Source: Oscillospiraceae bacterium
GTDB lineage: Bacteria > Bacillota > Clostridia > Oscillospirales > Ruminococcaceae
Length of the DNA stretch: 43,423 bases
Direction of reading: 5' to 3'
NCBI GenBank assembly: GCA_017442085.1
Contig: JAFSAW010000016.1
Span: 1-43,423 of the forward strand
Below are positions 1 to 8,110 of this stretch, in pieces. The first letter of the stretch is position 1. The number at the start of each line of letters is the position of its first letter. The position numbers and the translations under genes are program-made. The notes under the pieces were generated by a model. It ran no database searches. It worked only from the letters and a program-made list of their open reading frames with translations, and was not told the origin of the DNA.

Positions 1-11
1 AGCCACTTTCC

Positions 12-98
12 TGGTGCGGATGAAGGGACTTGAACCCACACGACATTGCTGTCACTAGAACCTGAATCTAGCGCGTCTGCCTATTCCGCCACATCCGC
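12..98 (-). tRNA. tRNA-Leu (anticodon CAG)
   Basis: Read on the minus strand this folds as a class II tRNA. The acceptor stem pairs GCGGATG with CATCCGC, the T-arm carries GGGTTCAAGTCCC, there is a long variable arm, and the 3' CCA is encoded (12-14). The anticodon loop is TTCAGGT, which places CAG at 62-64 and decodes CTG leucine codons. The long variable arm and 87-nt length fit leucine. It is the only tRNA seen in the window. Confidence 0.96.
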
Positions 99-269
99 TT
101 ATTGTCTGCATTTTACGCGGCCAGACTTGCCGTGACGGAGCATACTGCTTATTCCGTAATGTTTATTTTACCTTATAACGCTCTTTAAGTCAAGTATTTT
201 TTATATAAAACAATATATTTTTCCTTTTATGCAAGGCACAGTGCTGTATTTTGCTTTAAAAAAACAGCC

Positions 270-1574
270 TTATGCCTTGTTTTTTCTTTTCTCTGCCATA
301 TCCCACACCATTCGCCACAGTGGCAGAATGTACAAAAAGCAGGCAAAAGGAATTGCTGATACAGGGCCGCCCACCGATGCAAGCGGTGCGCCGCTGGCGA
401 TTGACCACGGCACAAGTGCTGCTGTGACCACAACCGTGTCTTCCAGTGCGAGTGCAAACGTGCTTTTATCACTGTGGATTTTGTCGCAAAGCTGATGGGT
501 AAGCATTATTGCCAGTGTCTGATTGCAGGCAACTGCCGATGCCCCAACCGCAGCAGCAAGGGTTGCCGCAAAAGGTGTTGCTTTTCTGGATATTGCTTCG
601 ATTTTGTGCTTTATGCCGTCCAGCAGGCCTGTTTTTTCAAATATACCCGAATATGCCGAAGACACGCACACGATAAGTGCCACCCGCAGCATTGATACAA
701 CACCGCCGCCGTTGAGCATCGGGGCAAGCTGTGCATCTGCCGTGGTGTAACCCCAGAACAGAATGCCGGGCAGCTCTGCCGCTGCAACACCCTGAACCAT
801 AACCGCTATGGGCAAGGCCACAATGATGCTGGTTATCATAGCCGCTTTTACACGGATTTTAAAAAGGGACAGCACAATGATGATTGCCGCAGGTATAACG
901 GTTATCCACCTGAGTGCAAACTCTCTGCCAAAAAGTGCATACAGGTCAGGCACTTCGCCCACACCCGTAAACACAAAGCCCATAGCAAGATAAACCGCCA
1001 CCGCAAGCACAAAAGGCACGGCACAGCTTTTTGCCATATTTTTTATGTTGTCAAAAATATCGGTGTCTGTCAGTTCTGCCACCAGCAGCGCACTGGTGGA
1101 AACAGGCGAGCATCGGTCGCCAAAAAAAGTGCCCGAAAGCATTGCGCCGCACACGGGAACAATATTGATGCCCATACTGTGCGCCATTGTGACACAGATA
1201 ACCCCCATTGTTGCCGCTGTGCCAAAGCTGGTGCCGATAAGCAGCGCAACCATACAGTTGAGCACAAAGGTCATGGCAATAAAAATCTGCGGAGTAATAA
1301 ACTGTGTAGCGGTGCAGACAATAAACGGAATGGTGCCTGCAGTGCGCCAGATGGCTGTGAGCATACCGATGAGCATAAAGGTGATGAGAATATTTTTAAC
1401 CTTCCACACACCGGCAAAGGACATCTGCCCCAGCTGTTTTATGCCAAAACCTTTTTTGAAGCCGTAAAACCAGAACAGACCAAGACCTGTAAAAAGAGCA
1501 TAAACAATGGAAAAATCCATGGCAACGCAAAAAAGCAGTGCACCGCAGAACAGAGCAATTATTGTAAGTTCCAT
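270..1574 (-). CDS. nhaC: NhaC-family Na+/H+ antiporter
   Basis: A 434-residue polytopic membrane protein with about ten to twelve hydrophobic segments, the usual size for the NhaC antiporter family. It has the family's glycine/serine-rich GTSFGTAATMGV segment in the first third, followed by a GTFFGDRCSPVSTSALL segment; acidic and polar residues of this type line the ion path in the family. Members exchange cytoplasmic Na+ for H+, and some relatives exchange malate/lactate or arginine/ornithine, so the substrate is not certain. The start at 1574 is preceded by a clear GGAGG about seven bases upstream. The gene is monocistronic: the tRNA lies downstream and a repeat-bearing gap lies upstream. 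Confidence 0.88.
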   Translation of the reverse strand: MELTIIALFCGALLFCVAMDFSIVYALFTGLGLFWFYGFKKGFGIKQLGQMSFAGVWKVKNILITFMLIGMLTAIWRTAGTIPFIVCTATQFITPQIFIAMTFVLNCMVALLIGTSFGTAATMGVICVTMAHSMGINIVPVCGAMLSGTFFGDRCSPVSTSALLVAELTDTDIFDNIKNMAKSCAVPFVLAVAVYLAMGFVFTGVGEVPDLYALFGREFALRWITVIPAAIIIVLSLFKIRVKAAMITSIIVALPIAVMVQGVAAAELPGILFWGYTTADAQLAPMLNGGGVVSMLRVALIVCVSSAYSGIFEKTGLLDGIKHKIEAISRKATPFAATLAAAVGASAVACNQTLAIMLTHQLCDKIHSDKSTFALALEDTVVVTAALVPWSIASGAPLASVGGPVSAIPFACFLYILPLWRMVWDMAEKRKNKA

Positions 1575-1599
1575 TGTTTTACCCTCCTTTGATTTTATA

Positions 1600-1628
1600 A
1601 ATATAACATATGGTTAACGGGCGAACAA
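1600..1628 (-). promoter_or_regulatory. Putative sigma-A promoter for the NhaC gene
   Basis: On the minus strand TTGTTC (1623-1628) and TATATT (1600-1605) are separated by 17 bases. Transcription would begin about 18 bases before the ATG at 1574, leaving just enough leader for the ribosome binding site. The match is imperfect at both boxes. Confidence 0.4.
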
Positions 1629-1820
1629 AGTTCTCTCCCTGCAGTACGCAGACGGCAGTCTGTGATTACCAATTTACACATTATTATATATACTACACAA
1701 AACTACAAAAAACAATGCAGCACAAAAAATATTTTTTAAAAACTTAAACGGACGCCGTAAAGCGATGTTGTCGGGTTAAGCGAATTTCAAAAATATCAGT
1801 TTAATATAACAAAGTAAAAT

Positions 1821-1899
1821 GTCATTCTGAGCAAAGCGAAGAATCTCTTTGTCTGATTAAACCGGGAGATTCTTCGTCACTTACGTTCCTCAGAATGAC
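1821..1899. repeat. GTCATTCTGAG nested hairpin repeat, copy A
   Basis: The outer arms GTCATTCTGAG (1821-1831) and CTCAGAATGAC (1889-1899) are exact inverse complements. Inside them AGAATCTC pairs with GAGATTCT. A second full copy lies at 27394-27498 and half copies occur at 41726-41759 and 42772-42811. The element is the only structured item in the 411-base gap 1575-1985; the rest of that gap is AT-rich and shows no ORF. The same sequence family is common between genes in many bacterial genomes, and its function is unknown to me. Confidence 0.85.
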
Positions 1900-1985
1900 A
1901 TATTTTTTGTTAACTTAATTACAATCGCGCCGCAAAGCGTCCGTTTTGTAATATCGTTTACATTTTATACTTACAGTATATATTT

Positions 1986-2750
1986 TTATCTTATTTTATC
2001 TCTGACTGCCTTAAAGCCGTCCACATTGGTAAACAGATATCCGCCGATAAGCTGCATCATTTCAAAATCTTCTTCGCTGTCGATATCCAGCACCGCAGTA
2101 TCTTTCATAAGATAGAGCATACAGGTGGTTTCCCACAGAATGCCTGTTGTGTTGGTGCGCAGAAATTCGGTTTCGAACACATACATTGAAGCATTAAGGT
2201 CGTAGATTGCAGGTGCCTGCTGACGTGCTGTAAACACCACATCCTCGATAACCTTTGTTACGCTGCCGTCCTTTTCGGCCTTTACCATATTGAAGAACGG
2301 ATTGCGGCGGCTTGGGCAGCCGCTGAAAACAAGGCCTGCCTGCGGATTGTTAATCTTCATTTCGTAGATGCCAAGCACATCGTCAATCTGGCGCAGCGGG
2401 CTGGTGATGTCAAGGTCGATAAGATAATCATAGAACACACGCTGTGTGCGCTCCATAAAATTAAGCGAATGCTGGAACACTGCCATTTTTGGCACAACGT
2501 CGCCGCACAGTTCTTCGGGGCGGTGGATAATCCAGGTTTCAGGATATTTTTCGCCCACAAGGCTGATAAGGTCTTCGCTGTCGGTGTTAAGGCAGATATC
2601 CACCTGCGCATCCTTTACCCTTTCTTTAAAATCAAAGGCGGAAGCCAGTGTGTAGTAAACCAGTGGTTTGTCCAGAAAAACCTTGAGATTTTTGTTTTTA
2701 AAGCCCTTGCTGCCTGCACGGCCGCAGATGGTGATGAGAACCTTTTTCAT
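1986..2750 (-). CDS. legF: CMP-legionaminate-type cytidylyltransferase (LegF/PtmB family)
   Basis: A 254-residue acylneuraminate cytidylyltransferase, which activates a nonulosonic acid with CTP to give the CMP-sugar donor. The N-terminus reads ITICGRAGSKGFKNKN, the nucleotide-binding signature of the family; the ICxRAGSKG form is more like PtmB/LegF of Campylobacter than the IPARGGSKG of sialic acid NeuA. A later ARQQAPAIYDLNASMYVF segment matches the conserved substrate-binding stretch. It is the last gene of a tightly packed minus-strand operon, three bases after the upstream oxidoreductase. Context (legG, legI, and ptmE/legB/legC nearby) favours legionaminic acid, but the exact sugar cannot be read from sequence alone. 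Confidence 0.85.
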   Translation of the reverse strand: MKKVLITICGRAGSKGFKNKNLKVFLDKPLVYYTLASAFDFKERVKDAQVDICLNTDSEDLISLVGEKYPETWIIHRPEELCGDVVPKMAVFQHSLNFMERTQRVFYDYLIDLDITSPLRQIDDVLGIYEMKINNPQAGLVFSGCPSRRNPFFNMVKAEKDGSVTKVIEDVVFTARQQAPAIYDLNASMYVFETEFLRTNTTGILWETTCMLYLMKDTAVLDIDSEEDFEMMQLIGGYLFTNVDGFKAVRDKIR

Positions 2751-2753
2751 ATA

Positions 2754-3677
2754 TTAAATCTCCTTGCCTAAAGTGAGTGCAAGCACCTTGTTTGCCTTTT
2801 GCGGCGGGTTGATGTTTTCGGCCTTGCCTGCCATAATGTCCAGCACATAGTTGATTTCTCTTACAAAACGTGCGTTTGCTTCTTCGTTGCAGTTGATAAC
2901 TGTGCCGTCGGGCATTTTTACACTGCCCTTGCCAAATTCTGCCTCGATTGTTCCCTCGCTCACAAACACCTCGCAGGTGCGGCGGTATTCGCGGCCGAAA
3001 TAGTCCAGATGCACTTCGCACAGCTTGTCTTTATAGCGTGCGATGTAAACAGAAAGGTCGTCGCTGTCAATTTCAAGGTCAGAGTAGGTGCCCTTGAAGT
3101 TGTAGCTTTCCTGCGGGAAGCCGAACAGGTCCACCATATAGTCCAGCTCGTGAATAAGGTCGATGGTTACGCCGCCGCCCATTGCACGTATTGCGCTGTA
3201 AACCTTGCGGTAGTCCTGGGTTGGACGCCAGCCAGGCAGATAGCTTGAACAGATGATGCGCACAGAGAAAGGCTTTTTGTCTTTGAGAATTTCTTTAAGC
3301 TTCATATATGCACCGCAGTAGCGCATCGGGCAGGCGATGTATGCGTTTGTTTCATCAAGGCCAAGTTCGCTTAAATCGTAGATACAGTCTTCAAATATCG
3401 GTTTTTCGATAAAGAAAAACTTTGCCTTGCCCTTAAGGTCTTTTACTGCATTGTAGTGCAGGTTGGTCGGGTTTGTGATAAATGCAAGGTCGTAAACTGT
3501 GTCGTCCAGCTGTGTAATCTGCTTTGCAATAAGTGCGCTTGTTTCTGCAGGCAGTTCGCGGAGACTGCTGCGCAAAGCAGTAACCTCCAGCTGTATGCCG
3601 CGTTCTGCACAGGCTGCTGTCAGGTTTTTAAGATGGCGTGTGCCGATGGAGCCGATGCCCACAAACAAAACTTTCAT
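2754..3677 (-). CDS. Gfo/Idh/MocA-family oxidoreductase (first of pair)
   Basis: A 307-residue NAD(P)-dependent dehydrogenase of the Gfo/Idh/MocA family. It begins MKVLFVGIGSIGTRHLKNL, giving the Rossmann GxGxxG motif, and keeps the family's EKP signature (FFIEKPIFED, about residues 110-120), whose lysine contributes to catalysis. A YLPGWRPTQDYRK segment in mid-protein has a counterpart in the adjacent oxidoreductase. Its stop abuts legF and its start overlaps the stop of the next gene, so it is translationally coupled in the nonulosonate operon. Similar oxidoreductases accompany NeuA/NeuB genes in other bacteria; the probable role is an oxidation or epimerisation of the sugar or a precursor. 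The substrate is unknown. Confidence 0.8.
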   Translation of the reverse strand: MKVLFVGIGSIGTRHLKNLTAACAERGIQLEVTALRSSLRELPAETSALIAKQITQLDDTVYDLAFITNPTNLHYNAVKDLKGKAKFFFIEKPIFEDCIYDLSELGLDETNAYIACPMRYCGAYMKLKEILKDKKPFSVRIICSSYLPGWRPTQDYRKVYSAIRAMGGGVTIDLIHELDYMVDLFGFPQESYNFKGTYSDLEIDSDDLSVYIARYKDKLCEVHLDYFGREYRRTCEVFVSEGTIEAEFGKGSVKMPDGTVINCNEEANARFVREINYVLDIMAGKAENINPPQKANKVLALTLGKEI

Positions 3678-4654
3678 TATTCTATACCCTCGATTTTATC
3701 CATAATGCTGATTGTGTAAAGGTCCTTTTCAAAGGAGTATTTTGGCTGTTCAGTGCCTTTTACAACGTTGAGGAAGTTCTGCATTTCGTCCACATAGGCG
3801 TTTTCAACAATATTGTCGCTGTAACGGCTGTCGTGTTCGAATGTAACATATGTGTTGACAAATTCTTTTTCTTTTGTCTCGTTGTTAAATTTCCACAGTG
3901 CCTTTGGGTTACCCTCCCAGAAAAGATGCAGGCCTTCGCCGTAAACTTCCAGGTTGCGCACAGCTTTTGGGCATACAACGTCAACGGAAAGCACACCGCG
4001 TGCGCCGTTTTCGTGTGTGAGTGTCACAAAATATCTGTCGTCAAAGTCGATATCAAGGTCTGTCACCTTGTTGGAAACGCTGTACACATCTGTCACCTTG
4101 CCAAATGCTTCGATAAGCCATGGCATTTCGATGCCGAAGATTTCGCGGCAGCCGTTGGTGCGCTTGTTGCCTACAAAAAAGTATTTGTAGCTTTCCCAAG
4201 GGTGCCAGTCGGGCAGGTACTGACCGATGTGATAGATGTAGCTTACAGGCTTGTCAAACTTTTTAACCTGGTCAAGGATAAAGTTGATTTCGCCGCGGTA
4301 AAGCATTGTTGAAGAAAGGAAAAGCACTGTGTCATTTGCCTTTGCAAGTGCCATAAGTTCTTCGTAGCCGTCTTTTACAAGGTTGAGTTCGGTAAAAGAG
4401 TTGATTTTGTATGTAAGCAGTTCTTTGAGAATTGTATAGTGGCTCAGCGGTGCTGTGCACACAAATGCCACGTCAGGTTTTTCTGCAGCTGCTTCGGCAA
4501 TGCTGCCAAAGGTCTTGTGGCCCATTTCTTCAACCTGGGCACGTCTTTCGTCCCAGGTGTCGACACCGATAATTTCTATAGATGAGTCGATGCCCTTTAA
4601 AAGTCTTATTCTTCTTTTGCCCATGGAACCAAGGCCAACGATTAAAGCTTTCAT
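3677..4654 (-). CDS. Gfo/Idh/MocA-family protein lacking the EKP motif (second of pair)
   Basis: A 325-residue Rossmann-fold protein starting MKALIVGLGSMGKRRIRLL, so the GxGxxG nucleotide site is present. At the place where the neighbour has IEKPIF this protein has TELNLV, losing the lysine and proline of the catalytic EKP signature. It retains a YLPDWHPWESYK segment parallel to YLPGWRPTQDYRK in the neighbour. The two genes overlap by one base and are probably old duplicates. It may use other residues for catalysis, or may be a non-catalytic partner of the 307-residue protein. It lies three bases after legG in the same operon. Confidence 0.78.
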   Translation of the reverse strand: MKALIVGLGSMGKRRIRLLKGIDSSIEIIGVDTWDERRAQVEEMGHKTFGSIAEAAAEKPDVAFVCTAPLSHYTILKELLTYKINSFTELNLVKDGYEELMALAKANDTVLFLSSTMLYRGEINFILDQVKKFDKPVSYIYHIGQYLPDWHPWESYKYFFVGNKRTNGCREIFGIEMPWLIEAFGKVTDVYSVSNKVTDLDIDFDDRYFVTLTHENGARGVLSVDVVCPKAVRNLEVYGEGLHLFWEGNPKALWKFNNETKEKEFVNTYVTFEHDSRYSDNIVENAYVDEMQNFLNVVKGTEQPKYSFEKDLYTISIMDKIEGIE

Positions 4655-4657
4655 AGT

Positions 4658-5818
4658 TTATTCTCCGTCATAAAATGTTTTTACTGTATTGTGATTGGAA
4701 TTTACATATTCCACAATTATCCTTGTTATTTCCGCACTTGGCACACAGCCCTTGTCATACGGGCTTTTTGCCGTGGCGGCGATTGGTGCAAACTCTGCGG
4801 ACAGTGCTTTGGCAAGCCCCGCAAGAATGCTGTCTTTGTCATCTTTTGTGCAGATGACGTTCTGTGCAATATAGCGGCCTTTCTGTCTGTCGCCGATATT
4901 GACTGTGGGCACTTTGAAGGTTGGTGTTTCCACCACACCGCTGCTGCTGTTGCCCACCACTGCAGCACAGTGGCTCATAGCAGACAGATAGCGTTTAAGG
5001 CCAAGTGAGAAAAACGCCTTTGCCTTTTCTTTGTGTTTTTCGCACCAGCTGTCCACCATGGCATTTATGGCTTCGCCCCCTGCATCTGCATTGGACTTGG
5101 TGAAAATCATATTGTAACCGCTGATTTGGTCCAGCGCATCCAGAAGGTTCTGCATATCCTCTGTCGGGGTGCCCTTCTGTGTTTCCGGGTGGTATGTGAT
5201 AAGCAGAAACGGTTTAAGATTTTCAAATTCAAGGCTGGTTTCCAGCTCTTCAAGGCTCATCAGCGGCACATTTTTGATGTTTTCGTCCCCAAGGCCGCCC
5301 ACATTGTGCACAGTTGAAGGCTGCTGCCCAAGGCGCAGCAATCGGTTATAACTGTCATCGCAGGACGGAAAATGGATATTTGCCATAGCCGTCATACAGT
5401 GGCGGTAAAAATCGTCCTTTGCGCCGATGGTAACATCGCCGCCGCTGATGTGTGCTATCGGCACACCAAGGGCAGATGCCGCTGTGCACACGGCAAACAT
5501 CTCGTAGCGGTCACCCAGCACAAGCAGCAGGTCAGGCCTGTCATAGCTGAACAGCGTGGAAAATTCTTCGATGGTGTGTGCAATTGTTTTTGCCACAGCC
5601 CTGTCGTCGTTGCCGAATTTAAGGATATCCACCATATATTTTGGCTCAAAACCGTCACGGCGGATTTCTTCGATTGTATTGCCGTATTCAGCTTTAAGGT
5701 GTGTGCCCGTGGCAACAACAGCAAGCTGAATGCTTTCTTCTTTATCCAGCCGCACACACACGGGTTTAAGCAAACCCCAGTCGGCACGGGTGGAGGTTAC
5801 AACAAAAACTTTTTTCAT
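4658..5818 (-). CDS. legG: Hydrolysing NDP-GlcNAc-type 2-epimerase (LegG/NeuC family)
   Basis: A 386-residue protein of the UDP-GlcNAc 2-epimerase family, normal length for hydrolysing members. It starts MKKVFVVTSTRADWGLLKPV, the nucleotide-sugar-binding N-terminus typical of NeuC/LegG. Also visible are LLVLGDRYEMFAV and a GNSSSGVVETPTF segment, both strongly conserved in the family. The enzyme removes the nucleotide and inverts C2 to yield a free mannosamine-type sugar for the synthase. In Campylobacter LegG uses a GDP-linked diacetamido sugar; the presence of ptmE in this locus suggests the same here (inference). It sits upstream of the two oxidoreductases, and a structured repeat separates it from legI. 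Confidence 0.85.
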   Translation of the reverse strand: MKKVFVVTSTRADWGLLKPVCVRLDKEESIQLAVVATGTHLKAEYGNTIEEIRRDGFEPKYMVDILKFGNDDRAVAKTIAHTIEEFSTLFSYDRPDLLLVLGDRYEMFAVCTAASALGVPIAHISGGDVTIGAKDDFYRHCMTAMANIHFPSCDDSYNRLLRLGQQPSTVHNVGGLGDENIKNVPLMSLEELETSLEFENLKPFLLITYHPETQKGTPTEDMQNLLDALDQISGYNMIFTKSNADAGGEAINAMVDSWCEKHKEKAKAFFSLGLKRYLSAMSHCAAVVGNSSSGVVETPTFKVPTVNIGDRQKGRYIAQNVICTKDDKDSILAGLAKALSAEFAPIAATAKSPYDKGCVPSAEITRIIVEYVNSNHNTVKTFYDGE

Positions 5819-5826
5819 AATTTCTC

Positions 5827-6084
5827 CAAAGATATTTTGGGTGGCTTGGAGGGCTTGCCCTCCAACTATAAATCGGGGTGGTGGAACGGAGGGGTGTCCC
5901 CTCCTTATATCAATAATGTATCGTCGCCCGATTTATACAAACAAAGAGGCGCGGTGCAGACGGATTTGTCTGCGGAAGCGCCACACAGCAGCGACCTTAA
6001 TGTGCCTTGTCCGGCGGGGTCCGCTGCCTGCCAACAGCGGCAGTTTTGGGCACTTTTGCTGCCAAAAGTGCCATGCAACGCATA
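5827..6084 (+). repeat. Structured intergenic element, copy 1
   Basis: First of five related copies. In order it shows GGAGGGC/GCCCTCC, GGAGGGG-tgt-CCCCTCC, a nested arm whose tip is GCAGAC-ggattt-GTCTGC (5956-5973), CCGCTG/CAGCGG, and GGCACTTTTG-ctgc-CAAAAGTGCC (6049-6072). It fills nearly all of the 292-base gap between legI and legG and is antisense to both genes. A further AAGAGC/GCTCTT hairpin follows just downstream. No coding sequence is supported here. Boundaries are approximate, set by comparison with copy 2. Confidence 0.85.
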
Positions 6085-6110
6085 ACGAGTTAAGAGCAGA
6101 GCTCTTATAA

Positions 6111-7106
6111 CTACAACTCAATCAGTTCGTCCACTTCAAAGTCCCGTTTTGCGCTCTGGCCTATAACGTCATACCATTTCATAGGGCTTATGCCGTTGCC
6201 GGGACGTTTTACTGTTAAGTTTTCGGCAGTAAAAGTTTCTCCCGCTTTTATTTCCACCTTGGCAACAATGCTTTTGCGGGCGATGTCCTTGTTTTTGGCT
6301 TCGCTTTCGGTAACTGTTTTTACGCCGCTGCCCAGCACAAGCTCGGTGTTGCGGATTGCCTTTACCAGTGCCACCAGCTCGTCAGGGTTCATAGATGCGG
6401 CGTGGTCAGGGCCTTCCATATTTTTATCAAGTGTAAAGTGCTTTTCGATAACCTCTGCGCCAAGTGCAACTGCTGCAAGAGGTGCTTCCAGGCCAAGGGT
6501 ATGGTCGGAATAACCGATTTTTGTGCCAAAGTTTTTCTGCAGGTCAAGCATTGCCTTTACGTTGGCATCTTTAAGCGGTGTAGGGTACTCGGTGTTGCAG
6601 TGGAGAATTGTAACATCGGTTGCACCGTTTTTGTACAGCACGTCAAGGCTTGCCTTTACTTCTTCAATTTCGCACATACCTGTGGACATAACAATCGGCT
6701 TTTTAAGCTGTGCCACCTTTTCAAGATAAGGCAGGTTTGTAATTTCGCCTGACGGAATTTTCCACACAGGCATATCCATTTCGGCAAGGAAATCGATGCT
6801 GTCCATATCAAAAGGTGTGGACAGATACATAATGCCGATACTGTCGCAGTATTCTTTAAGCTCACGGTGGGCATCAAAGCCAAAGTGGATTTTTTTAATC
6901 ATCTCAAGCTGGCTTTCGTCTGCGCCTGTTTTTTCTTTCTGATATTCGGCTTTCTGTGCAAAGCGGCTTACAACAAGCTCTGGCTTTGCTGTCTGATATT
7001 TTACAATGTCGGCACCTGCGGCCTTTGCAACATCTGCCATCTTTTTGGCAAGTTCAAGGGAACCGTTGTGGTTAACGCCTGCTTCGGCAATGATAAGTAC
7101 TGACAT
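6111..7106 (-). CDS. legI: Nonulosonic acid synthase (LegI/NeuB family)
   Basis: A 331-residue synthase that condenses phosphoenolpyruvate with a mannosamine-type sugar to form a nine-carbon acid. The N-terminal TIM-barrel domain (about 1-250) starts LIIAEAGVNHNGSLELAKKM and contains MSTGMCEIEEV and YSDHTLG, all hallmarks of NeuB proteins. The C-terminal 55 or so residues form an antifreeze/SAF domain (SIVAKVEIKAGE, then KRPGNGISP). Length is normal. GGAG lies about eight bases before the ATG, and a promoter is visible upstream. It heads the second half of the locus. By sequence alone it could make sialic, legionaminic or a related acid; the neighbouring ptmE, legB and legC argue for legionaminic acid. 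Confidence 0.88.
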   Translation of the reverse strand: MSVLIIAEAGVNHNGSLELAKKMADVAKAAGADIVKYQTAKPELVVSRFAQKAEYQKEKTGADESQLEMIKKIHFGFDAHRELKEYCDSIGIMYLSTPFDMDSIDFLAEMDMPVWKIPSGEITNLPYLEKVAQLKKPIVMSTGMCEIEEVKASLDVLYKNGATDVTILHCNTEYPTPLKDANVKAMLDLQKNFGTKIGYSDHTLGLEAPLAAVALGAEVIEKHFTLDKNMEGPDHAASMNPDELVALVKAIRNTELVLGSGVKTVTESEAKNKDIARKSIVAKVEIKAGETFTAENLTVKRPGNGISPMKWYDVIGQSAKRDFEVDELIEL

Positions 7107-7140
7107 AATGTTTCTCCTTTTATATAAACATATATATTCT

Positions 7141-7168
7141 ATTATATTGTATCACAACTGCAGCGCAA
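7141..7168 (-). promoter_or_regulatory. Putative promoter for legI and downstream genes
   Basis: On the minus strand TTGCGC (7163-7168) and a perfect TATAAT (7141-7146) are separated by 16 bases. Initiation near 7134 gives a leader of about 28 bases with the ribosome binding site inside it. The -35 box is only a partial match. Confidence 0.5.
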
Positions 7169-7260
7169 TAAAAAGCCTGTTTCAGCAAAAATTCAACAAT
7201 ATGCAGCCACTGTGTACGCAGTCCGCGCACAGCTGTACATATGTTGTACACAATTTTTAC

Positions 7261-7289
7261 TTGATTATTTCACATATTACACATATAAT
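7261..7289 (+). promoter_or_regulatory. Putative sigma-A promoter for the lipoprotein gene
   Basis: TTGATT (7261-7266) and TATAAT (7284-7289) are separated by exactly 17 bases on the plus strand. The downstream ATG at 7372 leaves a leader of roughly 75 bases. This is one of the best promoter matches in the window. Confidence 0.65.
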
Positions 7290-7371
7290 AATGCTGAACA
7301 AGGTATAAAACTTAAAAAATAAACCGGTTAAAAGAAAAACTTTACAAACCATCATTTTTGGAGGTGACTTT

Positions 7372-8043
7372 ATGAAAAAATTATTTTCCGTTCTGCTTGT
7401 GCTTGCCCTTGCACTGCCTGTGACAGCCTGCAAGAAAAAAGAGCCAGCCCCGGCACCTGACAGCAGCCCGCTGCCAACACCGCCGCCACAGGAAGCCCCT
7501 GCTGACCAGCAGGCAGAAGACAAAAGCAACATTGACCCATTTGAAGTGGAAGCCGTTGAGCTGACAAAGGCCCTTGTAAAATCCATTGATGATATTGAAA
7601 AAGGCAAAATAGAATTTGACTACGAAGATTTTATGCTGCATCTTGCATTGGTGGAAGATGATGATTTTACATACTACAGCTATGCACCACAGCTTGCTGA
7701 CGGCAGCAGAGAGTTTATCCCTGCCCGCTGCGAAATTATTGCAAAACAGATTTTTGACAAGGATATCCCTGCAAAAGAACTGATGGACGATGATTTCTAC
7801 AACAAGGAAAAACAGAGTTATATTGTGCCTGACGGCATAGGCCTTGACGCTGACTATATGGCAGAAAACTGCAGCTATGCTTCCAACGGCAGCGAAGCAA
7901 CAGTGACCTTTGACCTTATGGAAGAGACAGATGACAGCGGCGACCCTGTTTTTAAAAACATAGGCAAAGCAACCTTTAAATACAAACTTTCCACAGAAAA
8001 AGGCGGCGCATACTGGACATTTAACGGCTACAGCCTTGCATGA
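7372..8043 (+). CDS. Secreted lipoprotein of unknown function
   Basis: A 223-residue protein with an N-terminal lipoprotein signal: a KK start, a hydrophobic stretch, then a VTAC lipobox with Cys20 as the probable lipidated residue. A Pro/Ala/Gln-rich linker follows (about residues 25-50), then an acidic domain with no motif I can name. TGGAGGTGAC precedes the ATG. The gene has its own promoter and ends at a strong bidirectional terminator shared with ptmE. It lies inside the nonulosonate locus but on the opposite strand, so it is probably independently controlled and not necessarily part of that pathway. Confidence 0.85.
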   Translation: MKKLFSVLLVLALALPVTACKKKEPAPAPDSSPLPTPPPQEAPADQQAEDKSNIDPFEVEAVELTKALVKSIDDIEKGKIEFDYEDFMLHLALVEDDDFTYYSYAPQLADGSREFIPARCEIIAKQIFDKDIPAKELMDDDFYNKEKQSYIVPDGIGLDADYMAENCSYASNGSEATVTFDLMEETDDSGDPVFKNIGKATFKYKLSTEKGGAYWTFNGYSLA

Positions 8044-8062
8044 TAAAACCGTATAACAAAGA

Positions 8063-8099
8063 AAAACCTGACGGAATTTCCGTCAGGTTTTATTTTTTT
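8063..8099. terminator. Bidirectional terminator between the lipoprotein gene and ptmE
   Basis: AACCTGACGGAA pairs with TTCCGTCAGGTT across a minimal loop. The plus strand continues into TTTATTTTTTT and the minus strand into TTTTTC, so it can stop both convergent transcripts. It also marks the end of the legB-ptmE unit. Confidence 0.9.
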
Positions 8100-8110
8100 A
8101 ATATCACATC

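Noticed and set aside
1575..1985. Possible small gene in the gap between nhaC and legF
   Set aside because: No ORF with a ribosome site; the only structure is the hairpin repeat and a possible promoter.
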